A stretch of 64,000 bases of DNA from Panonychus citri (GCF_014898815.1 NW_026515421.1:1-64000), one strand, 5' to 3'; shown: positions 11,930-27,585, counted from the first letter of the stretch. The notes: generated from the sequence alone by a model not told the origin. Numbers and translations: made by a program.

Positions 11930-11930
11930 T
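11878..11930 (+). repeat. (ATC)n microsatellite
   Basis: An uninterrupted run of about 17 ATC/TCA triplets. Shorter CAT/ATC runs recur through the desert, for example at 16328-16347, 24920-24942 and 31979-31994. Confidence 0.95.
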
Positions 11931-12300
11931 ACCCATTGACAGTGTAAAAGGTTGAGCGAGAAAAAAAAAGTCTAAATCAAGTCAATAAAAAAGCAACAAT
12001 CAAACAACAGGCTCTTTAATATGATTACCATTATATTATCATATGAAGTAACTTTTGCTCACTTTATCTTCATCATCATCATAATCTCATCCTCATCCCA
12101 CCTTCCATACCACCATCACCATCATCACCCATCATCATCCTCCATCTTCATCCTCTTAAGCATCATTTTGGTTTCTGTTGTGAACAAAAAATAAATAAAA
12201 GAGTCGCAACTTAAATATTATATATTAACAAGAATCAACTTTCAACTATTATTAACTGGTAATGGAGCGTAACTTAATCATTTGGAATCATTTTCTTGCC

Positions 12301-12333
12301 ATCAAATCAAATCAAATCAAATCAAATCAAATT
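12301..12333 (+). repeat. (AATCA)n pentanucleotide repeat
   Basis: Six consecutive ATCAA units. A simple tandem repeat. Confidence 0.9.
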
Positions 12334-13056
12334 GACACAACACAATTCTGATCTTTGATTGTAATCAAATAGTAACGGATCAATGGCAAAAAACTGTATC
12401 TCACACAGAGTGGGAGGTGGAGATGATTATTATTATTTGTGTCCATTATTATTATTATCATGTTATTATTGTTAATAAATTATTAATAGTTTATTGTTAT
12501 TGTTAACACTTTACCTTTTCCCATAGCATATTGATTGAAATTAAATATCATGATTAACTTGAAACAATTTAATTCATTTCAAGTGATTGATGTTACATTC
12601 ACTTCCGGGTTTAGTATTGGATAACCATGTAATGTTTCATGGTCACAAGGATATTGAATAACATATCATTTATAATACACAGTTAATTGTTGTGATTTAA
12701 GTTTAATTTGTTTATTTATTTACATTTTTTTTCTCTCCCATTATAATCCATTTAATTAGTAATCAGCTTAAATCACTAATTTGTCAAAATAATGCAAATT
12801 AATCTGATTTTAATTTTCTCCATAAATTCAATTAACTACTTTTGATTATCAAAAGTGATTAGTTTTTAGTTGAATAAAATTGAATGTTAATGAATAAGAG
12901 CAAAGCTGAAAAAAAATCATTAAAAAGTGGAAATTATATATTCCAAATTCATTTTCACCATGAAAATGAATTCTAATCAGGGTAAAGAAGCTCATCTTAA
13001 ATTCAATGATAATAATGATATTCAGAGAGGAGAAAAAAAGTTCTTTTTGTCGAACA

Positions 13057-13059
<3 letters not shown>

Positions 13060-13094
<35 letters not shown>
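13060..13094 (+). repeat. (CT)n microsatellite
   Basis: About 17 CT dinucleotides, directly after a GAAAAAAAGTTC motif. Confidence 0.95.
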
Positions 13095-13096
<2 letters not shown>

Positions 13097-14648
13097 ATCT
13101 TGTATGAAAAGTGAAACATTTTCTTCAGCATTCTAATCATGAACCATTATATTGAATCAGAATAAAATTGAGACACTATATGAATCTGTATGAATAAATG
13201 AGAGTAACAATTTAATTTAATTTAGTTCAACAATCGAGATTGCAAATTAAATGAGATGCAAACTGTTTGAAATTGTTTAATGAGTTTAATATCGTTATTT
13301 AAATTGTTGACATAATCATGATTAGGGTTGATAATGATTATGGAAGGAGGAAAAAAAAAGTATGAGACTGACATTGTATTCAGATAAGTGACAATTTAAT
13401 GGTTCCTATGAATGAGAGAGAAAGAGGAAAATCAATGTTTCCATCATCATTATCATCATCTTTTTTGATAGCAAATTACTAAATGCTTAATAATGTTGCT
13501 GATTCCTTGATTGTTGACAATTTATTTTTAGATTTCTGCTCATTGTTCACAATCAATTGTTGATGATTTTCTCCCCCCCTCTCTCTCTCTCTCTCATTCG
13601 ACTCCCTCTTTTCTCTGCCAATTATTTCTATTCTCGATTGTTACCATTAAAGCGTAAAAAGATTGTAACAATTTAGTAATGTGACTTTTATGTTTAACAA
13701 TCAATTAATTACTTTACTAGTCAGCGTGATAATCATTAGATTGGTTGATTAAAATAGTTGATTGTTTACTTTTTGTTTCCCTTGTTTTCCTTCATATTAT
13801 TTCACTTCTTTGATTGGAAAGTAATTAAAGTTAATAGTTTCCTCTGTGTCATTTAATTTACTCTAATTGCTTTTAATTGTTGCCTTAATTTAGTTTCTAT
13901 TTTCTCATTCACCGATTCTGTTGACACTTTTTGAACCAGAATGACTATTTATTTATTTATAACTCAGTCTCCAATTATCGATTCGTTAATCATTGGTAAC
14001 TGATTGATTTCTCATTTCATTCCGATCTGATTCCAATCTCATGATCAATCCATTTATGAGCTTTTCCTATTCCATGTAACCTATACACATATTTATACCA
14101 ATGGTTCTATCAATGGGAATTTAGAAAACGATAGAAAAACTTTTGCACCGTTAGAATTATATTTGATCATTGAAAGAAAAAATTCCAAAAAGTTCTGATA
14201 GTCTCTCAGGAACAGCCATGTAAATCGATAGACTAGAGAGAAACAGTCTCATAATTTTCAGATAAACTACAAGAATGGTAACAATTTGTGTTGATTTCCA
14301 TGTAAATGGCGATTCTTACCCGATAATTCATCTGAATTGAGCTATTCTGTTTCTTATCAACGTCAATAAAGCTCAATATGTATCAATTATCACCATACCC
14401 TTACAGCTCTTGGAGATAACTGTTTATTCAGAAAAAAATACTCTCTCAGTGTTTTTTATCACCATTTACTTTAACCTCTGCATTCTCATCCTCATCCTTC
14501 ATCCCTCAATATTATAACTGTTATCATCTTTATCAGCATCAGTTGACTCCTTTTCCCAGAGTGAGAGAGAGGAAAGATGATATTAACTCTCATTTCCATC
14601 TTTATCATCACCTTCATCTTTATCTGCATCAATTTATGGAGACTAGTA

Positions 14649-14650
<2 letters not shown>

Positions 14651-14693
<43 letters not shown>
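14651..14693 (+). repeat. (GA)n microsatellite
   Basis: About 20 GA dinucleotides with one interruption near the start. Confidence 0.95.
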
Positions 14694-14696
<3 letters not shown>

Positions 14697-17600
14697 AATA
14701 GATGAAAGTGATTAGTAAGGGATGAAAATGATGAGGATGACAAGAACCACAATGATGATTCAAATCGATTGCTAACTATCATCATTGGTCAATTCGTATT
14801 ATCATTAACTTTAAGTCAAGAGAGTAAACAAGTCAATCAAGAAATGATTAAAATCAATTGGCAAACAATAATAATAAAAGGCTAACATCAGTAATCATCA
14901 TTAATATAATCAAACTATAAATACTTTGATTAGATTGTGGTGATAATATGTCAACTAACAGTTAATCAGCTTGACCATTGATAATATTTAACTACATTCA
15001 TGTAAACAGATTACTATTAATGATAAATAGTGGACACACAAAAATAGATCAAGAAAAAAGTGACCAGAAAAAAAAAGTCTACAAATAACTAATCATTTGT
15101 GTTAATATAATCAACAATCAATTGGCAATCATTAAATATTAATGATAATCACTGGTGTGATTTGAGGATGAACATTGAAACCAATTTACAATTTAAATGA
15201 TCACCAATATTAAACCTTATCAATCAAATTTACTGATTGTCGATTTTTTTACCTCAACGTATTTGCTGAAGGAAAGAAAAATGTTAATCATGACAATTAA
15301 GTTAATTGCTGTAAATTATGTATTCTAATTATATCGTTTTCATGCATTTTTAGCCGATTCTTAGACTTTTACTTTGATACTTGATGACCAATGGTAATGA
15401 CCCTTGTCCAGCACAAAGATTGACAGTTATTTTGTTCATAAATCATAAACCATAATCATCACTCTATGTTTTTTTTATATATAAATATACCTTTGGGTCA
15501 GTAAGTACAATAAAAATGACCAAAGGTGGTTGAGATAAGTGGTCAGTTTAAGAAGGTAAATTCTTGTGGTCAGCAATACTTTTTTTTCTGCGGTTTTCGA
15601 AACTCACATTTTGGATAATTAGTTTTTTCTTTTGTAAGTAGATTTATAATTGGACCAGAAAAAAGGTTATAAACGTCGGAAAAATGATCTTAGTGTATTT
15701 CGAGAAGACGAAGAAAAAAAAATGTACATATATCTCAATGGACAATAATTCACAATGATAGATATTGACCAATGTCCACTGAGTCTTGTACTTGACCTAA
15801 AGACAATACATCATCATCATCATTATCATCTTGAGACAATGTACAATGTTTTTGACAACATTTTTACTACACTATTACCATGGTTACCGTTTTGACCAGT
15901 GTCTCGTGGTCAGTAACGATAATGACCACAAGTTTATCTTTGCTTAATTATTTACTTTTACCTGTTTGATTATCATTAGTTTCACCTATAAATTAATTAT
16001 ATCAAAAAGTGAAACGGTCCCAGCATCAGAACGGGAACAAAATTTCATGTCCATCAAGTGACCAGGAAAATGATATTAGTCAAAATGGTAATTATGATAA
16101 TCAACTAATTACAATTTAATTGAATTGCTTTCTAACCAAATTGTATCAATTACCATTTATCACAATCAGTATTGATTGTTGGTTGAAATAAGTTAATCAA
16201 CTTTAAATCAGTTGAGTTGATTGAACACATTGGGAAACTTGTATTCAAATGATTAATTCTGATTGAATGTTGGAAGTTTAACTCTTCCTGTGACAATCAA
16301 ATCAATTCAAATAACTTGATTGTTGATCATCATCATCATCATCATCACAGTTAATGATTTAATTTGACAAGGAAAGGTAATATAATCAACAATCAAATTG
16401 TGGATCAGCAAAAAAAAAGGTAAAAATTGATTTTATAAAAGTGTAAATGATCAACATTGTTACTTCCTGAGAGAAAAAAAAGTTTTTTAAATTGTTGGCA
16501 ATTTATTTTGTGATGAATATTGGATGATAACAACAATCAAGCTCGTCAATCAACTGATTCAGTCAGCAATCAGTTGATCATGAAACGTAAATTCAAATTA
16601 CTTTGTATTTATCATGTTGACAGAATGTTATTTTTTTTCAAATTCCCGTTCATATTATCAATGTCAAGCCAATATAATATTAAATTGTTATTAGATATTG
16701 ATTATGAGTTTTATTATCATCATCAGTCATTATTATCAATTGTGATGATAATCATGATGATGAAATAAATTACCATGATCCAATGATTACTAATAAATGA
16801 TGATGATGATGATGATAATTTAGATGCACTTTGAATCATTTTAAAGTTGCTGATAAATTTTTGACAAAATTAATATCCGGTTTCTGAAGAGTTTCCAGTT
16901 TTTTTTCCTGATTAACTTTTACACCTCATGAAAATATCCATTCATTGTTCAGTTACCTTCAGGGTTAAACGAACCATTGATTGATTCATTGACAGAGAAT
17001 TCATTTGATGTTCCAATAAGATTGTGAACATTTTTCCTTTGAAAATTAGATTCTTGAGGTCTCAGGTCTCAGAATTATTAATATTTTCATTTATCGAAAA
17101 TTTCAAAGTTCCAGAATGAATTTATTTTTCGATTTCTTTTTCATTTCGAATCAATAATAATGATAATCACTGATCTGAACATTGATTATCATGGGGAAAA
17201 TCAACAATTAGGACGAAATCTTATTTTCTAATTAGAATAAACTTAATTATAAACAATCAAAGTTGTAGGAAGTTGATGATAAATGATTATCATGTTTGTC
17301 AACAGTTAATTATCATCTCAATTGATAATTTAATTACTCAGATAATCATTTGAATGATTAAGGTAAAAAAAAGGTCTCAGAGTAACAATTTCAAGAGTAA
17401 TAATTATCATATGAATTGAACTCAATTATTAACAATTCACCTTGATTGTGATCACGATTAACTTATTTATAGTAAATGATAAAGTTTCCCATTAAAACCA
17501 ATCCCATAGCAATTTAAATCCATGATTAAGTTAATCAATAATGTGATCAAGTGTTAATAGGTTACGATTAAGATGTGACTTGATTGTTTGTTTATTTTTG

Positions 17601-19430
17601 ATTGTTCATCATTATAATGGTAATAAAAATAAACATTTAACAGTAATCCAATTGTCACAAAGTAAAATGGTTAACTTTAATTCACAACAATTAACTTTTT
17701 GCCAACAGTTTAATGATTCAACATAATAACAGTTACATTGGAGTTTTTTTTATATTATTTTCGAACAAAAAAAACCATTGAATCAGAAAAGAATGAAATA
17801 AAAAAGAGAATAGTTCTAGAACTATTTTCGATCAATATCGAAACAATAACGATAATTTAATTTTATCACTTTCCGTTTTCCTAATAATTGATTGTAATCA
17901 AAATGATAACAATCAGTTAATCATAGAGTAATAACTTTCCGAGAGTTTAGTTAATTGTTTCAATAGGGAGGGAGAAAACAAAAAGTTAACTCAACTTTTG
18001 TTCACATTAAATTGTGATCAAATGTTAGGTAATTAAATTAAACATAGAAACACAGACATAATCAGTTATCACAATTAACGTTGTTATTAACAATTAAATT
18101 GGGCTTAGTGTAGACAATCAACATTTTTGATTATCTTTAATCGTTAATCTTTTGTCTTGATTAACCAAAGACAGAAAATTGTTGATTAAAACAAAAGGGA
18201 AATGATTAAGGCGGAAAGAGTTGATACCTTGAATTATTAGCTACGATTATATAATATGCTAATTAAAGATTGGAGATAATTAATAAACAGTTGAGTAATT
18301 AAGCTTAATCATCGTCATTAATTAATCTTCATCTAACCTTTTCTTTCTAACTCATTAGCATGATTATCATCCTGTTCCACCTCCTTTCCAACCCTTGGAA
18401 CTTTTTTTCCTACACTCTGTCTATTCCTCTTCCACCACCACCACCCACTCTCATGGTAATTTAATGATAACTAATTAAATCTAAATAATAATAAACTTAA
18501 TTGAACTTCATCACCATCATCATCATCTTTCCCCTCAATGAATACCTCATCTAATTATCTACTGATTGTTAACTCTGGTTACTTGTCACTCTCGGTGAAT
18601 CTATATGCTCATGAATTTAATTCAGTTCCCATGATGATGATGAAAAGTAATCATATCCTTAGGGAGTATTTTTTTCATCTTTGATTAAATTCAATTTCAA
18701 AGATGATTCATTTTATTCTGACTTGATCATGTTTCTTTGTTCGTTGTTTGTTTTCGGTTCCTGTTGAGTTTTCATGATTATTATTCACCTTTTGTAAGTT
18801 ATTTCATTTCAATCAACTGATTTTAATCGTAAGATTTGTGGGAAATTAAAGGAAAGTTTCATGGAAATAATGATTTACCAAATAGCCTCAGAGGATTTGA
18901 TTTCAATTGAAAAAGATTATTAATATTAGTTTTAGTTGATTTCGAAAATTAAAAACTTTTTCTCTTTTTTTACAAAAAGATCTCGAAAATAGATTGACTT
19001 TCAGAAAGTAATTCACTTTTTCGGTTCTCAATCATTTCTAGTCGAATCTATCATGATGATTATTTATTTATTCTGATAGTTAACTAAGAAATTAAATGAT
19101 CATCGTGATGTTAGTGATTTAAATTGTTTCTGGTTAGCTCATTGAACCAATTCAATTGTAATGATAATCATAATGGTTATTTGATTGTTGATTGAGATTC
19201 TTTTGTTTTTCAATTCAATGAACAATCATCTCATTCAGAATAATGAAGATAATCAGATTAGCTTCATTGAATAGCCTTTATATCTGGTCAGTAGTACAGG
19301 AAGATGAAGATGATGATGATGATGAGATAGGATAAACATAAAAGGAGGAGCATCAACTAGATTATTTGAGATTAATATGAAATATCATTGGTCAATTATG
19401 TTTAGAATTAGAAAAAGAAAGAAAAAATCA

Positions 19431-19452
19431 GAGAGAGAGAGAGAGAGAGAGA
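19431..19452 (+). repeat. (GA)n microsatellite
   Basis: Eleven consecutive GA units. Confidence 0.9.
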
Positions 19453-22020
19453 TGTGAAGATAAAAATAGTTACAGTATTAAGGTCGTAAGTGTGAACATT
19501 TTTATCGAAAGTTCTAATCTTGCAAATTCGAGGATAAACTTTTTCAAAAGTTTTCATCTTTATCTTTAACAACAACTTGACTTTTCAGTCAATGATATTT
19601 ATCAGTAAAAGTTAACAGTTAATAAGAAAATGAGATTTTTTTCTCTGTAAAAAAGAAAGAGAAGATAAGAGAGAAGAAAGAGGATGATAAGAATGAAAGA
19701 AATCTATTTTTCTCTTTGTTAACTTACCTTTTAACAATCAAATTACCTTTTCAAGTTAACTTTTTTGTTCGAACTTCAGAAAACCGCATCACTGTGAAAG
19801 GAAAGGAGAAAAAAATTTATCTCTATCATCCTCAGCTTCTATTCCATAGTATCTTAGCCTTTTCCATAGTTATTTCTTTCTGACTCCTCCCTTTATTATC
19901 TTCCTCTTTCTTCCTTCTCTCTATTATGTTCCACTGCTTCTGGTTCAAGGTAAAAGGTGGAAAAGATTAGAAAACACCGACTCAGAGAGTTATCATCATT
20001 CTCTCTCTCTCTCTCTTCATGGTACATCATTGACTGAATGAATGACAGGTAAGGGATAAGGATGATGAACAAGACAATAAGACTAAATGTTTGACAAGCA
20101 AGAGAAAGGATAAACCTACCATTGGGTTAACAAGAAAAAAAAGAGAAGGAAAATAAGAACGGAACCGGAAATAAAAATTTGATGGTCAAGTGTAATGGTC
20201 AAAATCTCATTTAATGCTAATAACCTAGTAATCATAGAGTAACAACTTATTATCAGTAGAGATTAGAAAAAAAATATTGGTGGTCATCATGGAGAGAGTG
20301 ACCAAAAGTAGGAGGTAAACAAAGGAGTGTGGACTTTTTTTCTTGATGTAAATTGTCAAAACTTTTCAATTACCAGTCAATGATTAACAGCAATAAGAAG
20401 ACACAATTAACTATTCTTAGTATTATCTAAATACACTCGAAATAATTAATGGTCAAGAACTTGATTGTTTAACCAAAACAATAATTAGAGGAAAGAAAAA
20501 AATCAGAACAAAGTTTTCGAGATCAACATATTTCGAGGAACTGGCAAGAAAAAAAAACTTTTGCCAAAGTTTCGAGTTGAATGAAAAATCAAATTCAATA
20601 CAAGAACATAAACAGAATGCTGAATTGGGAAGATATTAAATGAAACTAAATGAAAACTGATTGACTGGTCATTTAATGGACAAAGTCAAACTGGACATTA
20701 ATTTTGATTTGATTTGACTCAATCAACTTGAAAAGGCTCAACAATCAAAGTTAACCAAACTTCAAGTGGCTTCCATGTACAAAATAATAGGTAAATTTGA
20801 TTCACAATCTTAAGCTATTATAATTGTTATTGTTATAATCATCATCATCATTATTGTTATTATATTGATTGTTATTGTTATATTGTAATGATAATGCTGA
20901 TAAGTGACTTACAATTTGAATGGTCAAGGACTGGAGATAATGGACAATACAAAATTACCATTGACACCTTTTCAATTTCAATGTTATTCCAACTTTTGTT
21001 ACTTTTTTTTCTCTCTCACTTTCATCTCTACTCTCCACTGGTCAGTAAATAGTCTCAAAAGAACTGGTCACTCTCTATTCTGGTACATACAATGAAAACG
21101 ATGACCAGATGAAAAGGTAAACGAGAGAGAGAGAGAGCTCGAAGTCACTTGAATGTTCATTGATTCGTGAAATCTAAGCAAAAATTACCTTTACAATTAT
21201 GCTGATAATCAATAACAACAACACATTACTTTTACTGACCGATCCTTGACCAGTGGTCAGTGTAAAAATTGCAATCAAATTTTTCCCATTTGATATACTT
21301 AACCATCCATCGCTAATCTAAGTGTTGGTATATTTGATTACCAGAGGACAGTTAAATTCCTGTAATTAACAATTTGTAATATAATTAAGATGATTAACTA
21401 AATAATATGATTCTCGATGATTAGTCATTTATTTTATTCTGTTTCCTCTAATTGATCAATCAATTTGATTGCTTGAGTGTCAATTAACTGGTTGTAATGA
21501 TTAACATTAGTATTGGGGGACAAATAATGAATGATTTATTTTTAAATTGTATTTAAATTGCTCATTAACATTTAACTTATCATGTTGATTGTTTCACTCA
21601 TTCATTATATCATCAACATTAATAGATAATCACAATTTAAATATGAATAACATTTAAGTGATTACGATGACTATTATAAACTGTAACAATCAGCCACCAA
21701 CAACAATTACTATCAAGCTTTAAAATCAAATCTTTTGTTGATTGTTAAATAATATCATCATCTCTCTCCTTTTTTTTTGATTGTTGACAAAAAAAACGTA
21801 TCAAGAGACACAAAACTTATCTGATTAAATGACGAAAAGTAACTAAATCAATTGTCAACAATTGTGATTGTTATACTCACATGAATAGTATGATATTCAT
21901 GTTATAAACCAATGAAAACAATGAGATTGACACAAGTCTCAGATTATCTCATGTTAATCTTATAAACAAATCGGAAAAAGTTTCACTTTGTTTTTAATCA
22001 CAAGATAAACTAAACTTTTC

Positions 22021-22150
22021 CACTGTCACCATTACCATTACCACCGTCGAGACCAGCCACTGTCACCCTCCACCTTCACCTCCTCTTTGTCAACCGTTGA
22101 TGGCGATGGTGCTAAGCCACGAGGCCACGGAAGTGACTTGGAGGTGATCG
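22021..22150. other. GC-rich island within the AT-rich desert
   Basis: Manual counts give 35 G/C of 60 in 22021-22080 and 33 of 60 in 22081-22140, far above the surroundings. It contains an 8-bp inverted pair, TCACCTCC (22076-22083) with GGAGGTGA (22140-22147), the small palindrome TCAACCGTTGA, and GATGGCGATGG. No long ORF crosses it. It could be a promoter or enhancer, an isolated exon, or a structured RNA; none is proven. Confidence 0.5.
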
Positions 22151-25100
22151 TAATCATTAAAATAACAATCATCAATAATGATACACATTTACTGATATCA
22201 TCTTTATTGTTGATTGTTACTAAATATCAATGTCCCAATATTAAATTGTACCTTCATTGACCACCCGTTATTTTAATCGTGTGTCTTGATTGTTGCAAAT
22301 GATTATAATTCAAAGATTCATAAATATATCTATTCAACAATTTAACCATTTTCTAATCAATGGATATATTAGTAACAATCAACAATGATTGAGAATTAAT
22401 AATCTAATTCTGAAATGAGTAAATGAAAATGGTGAATAATTCATAAGATGAAAGGTATTGATTAACATCAATGACAATTAACTTGGGAGCAAATTAAATT
22501 AAATCAAAATCACAAATGAATATAATAATTGTCAACACATAATAACTAATCTCACCTCTCAACAATTATTATCATCCTAATCAAAACAATTTAACCAAAG
22601 TAATAAGAGTGATGATAATCTTGAAGATGGGAAAATGTGATTAAAGACTCAACAATCAAGAGTCACCTTAATCTGTTGACCTAATTGTTTATTAAGAATA
22701 TCGAAACAATCTCTGAGAAAGAAAAAGTTTTCAAATGTAAAATCCTTTTCATCATCTTTAATCCTAATCCAAATCCAAGTAATCAAAATATAATATAATA
22801 AGTAAAATTGTACAACAATAATAGCTGAAAATATTAATATATTCAGGATAATATTGTTACTTTCAACAATAATAAATGATAATTGAAAAGTTGATCCGTT
22901 TATTATATTATCCGAATGACATTTGATAATCCCATTGATTACCATTGACTCGTTGCTGGTTAAAGACTCACATTGATTCAAAATGTATTCACCATGATTA
23001 TCAATATGTTTAACTAAAGTTAACGTGCTAATAAAAAGCTAATGTCATAATGTGATCATCTATTTATATGTAGATGATTGAGAAAAAAAAATAATATCGA
23101 CTTAAAAAACGACTTGATATTAAGGGATAATCACAGGGAGTTAAAGCTAAACTATTGAGTAGAAACCAAATCCCTGTGGATATCATATTATCTTCATCAT
23201 TGACAGTATCAAATGATGATGATGATGATGATAATGATGATACCGAAAGAGAGAGAGAGAGAAAACCACAGAGAGAAGTTGCTGTTTGTGGTGAGAAGAT
23301 GAGAAGATAAATAATAATATGAAGATGATAATCTTATCATCAGATATTTAGATTTATTCATTTCTCTTTTTCTTGTCTTCATCATGCAAATCAATTTTTC
23401 CAGCCAATTGAAATTTCAGGTAAAATCTTTTCTTTCCGGTTTTTAAAGAAAAATAAATGATATTAATAAAAAAGTTACTTTTTGGCATCTTCATCATTTC
23501 TGATAACTTATTGGCTCATTTACATAAATCATCAATAGTTTTTTTTTCTTGCAAATCGGTGACTTTTTCACCTTTCATTTCATTTGGAAATCAAGTTACC
23601 ATGAATAATTTAATGATCTGGGTGATGTATAAAGGTCACAGTCAAGTGATGGTGACCTTGTCATCTCTGTAATTGCAAGATAACTCCGCTAATCATTGGC
23701 TTATCACTATTAAGCGATAAGATAATTAGCATAATGTTATTGTCCATCTCATATTTTATAATCCAGATAATTTTTATCGATAATTTAATGATAATCAAGC
23801 AATCAGATTAATTGACAAACACTTCATTAGCTTAAAAATCAGTTGAAGGTCAACTATTAATTATTTCAATTTTGTCGAAACTTTTCCGATCCTTTGAGTT
23901 TGTGTACACTTTTAGTATCTATGCTCAGTTATTGTGCATGTTTGAAGCATTGACCATTGTCCACTCTGACCGACATTCACCGACGATTGTCAACTAATTA
24001 TCGAGCTAGAAACCGCAAAAATTATTGCTACTCATTATTTATTGCCGTTAATTAGTTTCAACAACAATCGGCAATCAATAAAATAGAACAATAAAAAAGT
24101 AGCTTCTAAAAATTTCTAAAAATAACTGACCAATAAACTGGACACATGGATCACTTTGATGTCATAACAATTGTCGGCGCAATTGAGCAAATCTTATCTT
24201 TAGATTTCATGAGGATTCTTGATAATTTAAAACTCAGTAAAATTTTCTGTCAACTGGTCAACTGATTTTCCATTCAAATTTTAAGATAATCTCAATTATA
24301 TGTTAGATTTATCATGAAACCAGAAAATTATCATGAATAATTTTCCTTCACCTTATTGATGGTGAAAGTTGAACGTTTATTACTTTTCAAACTAATATAA
24401 ACTATAAACTCAGAACTATTTTATTTTTTCAACTGAACAGATTGAGATGGTGATAAAAAAGCTGAATGGTTATTTATTATATGCAAATAGAGATACAAAA
24501 GTTCAGGATGATTGGAAAATATTGAAATAAATTCAAAGATGAGAGATAAAAAAGTTCTCAAAGAAATATTAATAGAATACGATAGAAGCTCAGGAAAAAG
24601 TTCTAAACTGAAAATTCCGAAATAGAATCAGATAGAAAAGGAAACATTATTTCCATGTATAATAATGATATCGACTCGTTTCTCAGACACCTATTCCGTT
24701 TCCTCCTTCACCCATGTGCCACTCCCATGAAATAATAATAATAATATTCAAACAGTCTGGAAATAAATTTCAATTTTAAAATACGATCCAAAGTAAAAAT
24801 CTTTGGATAATAATATCCAACTCCCAGTGTGAATTCATGGGATTCAGGGAACTTGAACTTTCCAAATCACAAATAAACACCTAAAACCTTATTCACCTTA
24901 TTCACCATGATAATCATAATCATCATCATCATCATCATCATCATGATAATCTGAACCTTTTTTCCTCAAATAAAACAAGTTGAAATAATAATAATAGTAA
25001 AGTCATAATATCATTTGTGTGACATTCATAAGCCTTGGGAACTCAATCTCATGAAAAACATTCATTTATCTGAATTGATAAGGTTGAAAATTCAATTTGA

Positions 25101-27456
25101 ATTTTATAGGCAATTTTACATGATGATAATATTATTTAGCATTTTCATCAACTCAGGAAACTTTTTTTCCTCACACTCCTTGTCTCCCGTGTTCATGGTA
25201 ACTTTCCATGGCTTCTCTCATGTTGATGTCAGGGGAATGAATAATATCAGATAAATTTCAATGTTATTATCATGCAGAAAAAAAGTTCATGGGATATAAT
25301 GGTTTCCATAGGTGAAAATAGTTGATATTATTTGCTCAAGAGTAATTTTCAATTCTCAACTGAGAAATAGATCATGAGAAAGATTCTGAACTTTCCCCTC
25401 CTCCTCCTTTTACCATGAAATTTTGAGAAATTATTTCAATGAGAGAAAAATAATAATTCATTTAATCATCAACTTCTTTTGAAATCATTCAGTTAATTCA
25501 GTTACTGAAAAGATTTGATTGCTTAATTTGGATAAATACTATAACAGGGAAAAGTTCATTAATTCATTCATTCATTCATCTGATTATCAAGCTGATTACT
25601 TTAATATCTCAATGAATCAAATGATTATCATGATGTAATTATTTTTCCTTGTGTATGTTAATCAACTCATCATCAATTGATTGAATAATTGTCTTTGATT
25701 GACATTTGATTACCAATGTTAAATGATTATCAATGTAAATTTTAAATTCAATTATCTCTCAATATGAAATTATCAACTTTGCATCAATGGAATGTGAATT
25801 AATTTGAATATGCAAATTAGCCAATGATAGTTTGATTTGATTGTTGATCGACATGGTAAATCAACAACAGATTAAGTTATCTAAATCTTCACACCTTTAT
25901 TCATAGGCTGTTGATTATTTAATCATTTTATGTAAATTATTGACAGTCAATTATTGATTTTGTAGGTGTAACCCCAAGGGAGGATAAATTTCAAATTCCA
26001 CCTTGTAAATTATTCAGCTCATCTACAGGGTTACCTGGTGAAACTATTTTCTTTCAGAAAAAAGCAATCGATTTCATCGCAATGGTTTGACAAGCATAAG
26101 AAATTGAGACAATTTATTTATTAATATTAGTTAATGGTAATTCTCATTAGTCTCTAATTAAGTTAATTGTTACTTTGTTAATCATATTCATTGAGAATAA
26201 TTAACTTCCCGTGATGAGAAAAAAAAACTCACAAATCACGTTAATTGATATTAATTTGATAATGAATATTGTTAATCATGAATAATTAGTGAAACTTTTT
26301 TCTTCTTCTTCACTTTCATGGTAATTATAACAATCGTCTCATTAAATTGAAATAATTGAATTTCATTTCATCAGAATAACTTTGTTTCTTTCATCTCTCT
26401 CTCTTCTCACTTCATCATCTTCTTGATTTCACATCATTATCATCATGTAATCATGATGATGATTTATCTAAATCATGATAATAATAATAAGAAACTGATT
26501 GCTCTCCAACTGATTGACTCCTCTAACCTAACAATTACATACAATTTATCTTAACATTAGATCAACATTAACCGTTAATAGCAAGTCGGTGTAATCATGA
26601 TGAAAATAATAATCATCATAATAAAAGATAATAATAATTTTCATCATAACGGTTTCTAATCATCATCATCATAATAATACTTATCATCAGCAGGGAATCA
26701 TCATCATCATCAGAATTATTATCATCATGTTAATAATGGCTTCATCTCCTTACCATGGGGATATTATCATGATCATGGGTTAGGGTGGGTAATGGGAGGT
26801 GGTTAAATTATCCAATCATTTTGCTTACTCCTTTTAACCATAACAATTTATTTCATTATTAACAAACCAATATTATTATTACCTCATTTGATGTGTTAAT
26901 GATGATGATAATGATGATGTTTATGTTGTTCAATTAACTTTTATTATTTTCATCATCATCATGATAAGAATAAGGAAGAAATAAAACTGATAACAGTTTC
27001 TTCAGATTAATTATTGTAATAGATAATTAAGATTACTGAATGTGTTGTTGATTCTCATTTCATTTTTATCAATAAGAAAATCGATATTTTCATTATCTCT
27101 TCCATTGGATGAAAGCATTCAATAGTTTCAACTATTTTTTTCATGTTCAATTTTTTTTCATTTGGTGTCGATTTTGATTTTGACATGATGATGATGATGG
27201 TGAGTAGAACATGATATGTTCTTATATTGGATATAAAGATGAAGAGATTTATATGGATGATAAGATAGATGAAAAAAATATGATGATGATAAGGACGAGG
27301 ATGAAAAGTGAATGAGAAAATGTCACTGGATGGAACAAAAAAGAAGTCAAGTTAATTGGAAGAAGAAAAATAAACAAGAAACTATTACATTGGAACGGAA
27401 ATTGTGAGACCAAGAAGACAAAGGTAGAGATGATGAAGATGAAGAGATTTCAATAA

Positions 27457-27479
27457 AGAGAGAGAGAGAGAGAGAGAGT
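27457..27479 (+). repeat. (GA)n microsatellite
   Basis: An uninterrupted AG/GA run. A second run lies 110 bp downstream. Confidence 0.9.
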
Positions 27480-27585
27480 CAATTGAGGCGAAAGAGAATT
27501 GTGATTGGATGTTATTAGATGAGAAAAAATAGAAGAAGGAAAATGATGAGATGAGCCAATCAGGAAGAAGAAAAAAGATGATGAG

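Larger units (their letters stand above)
11931..22020. other. Gene desert, part 2
   Basis: Apart from the microsatellites listed separately, this stretch is AT-rich non-coding DNA. Exact GAAAAAAAGTTC words occur at 13032 and, inverted, at 18398. TGACCAGTGGTCA lies at 21247-21259. Frames such as 16520-16768 have no family resemblance and are made of common local words. No RNA gene was recognised. Confidence 0.55.

Noticed and set aside
11878..11930. Regular triplet array considered as a CRISPR-like or protein-coding repeat
   Set aside because: A pure ATC microsatellite without spacers, in eukaryotic DNA.
22649..22981. 110-residue minus-strand frame with a possible membrane segment
   Set aside because: No ORF neighbours, no splice support and no family resemblance. 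The hydrophobic run comes from AT-rich codons. It may be chance.
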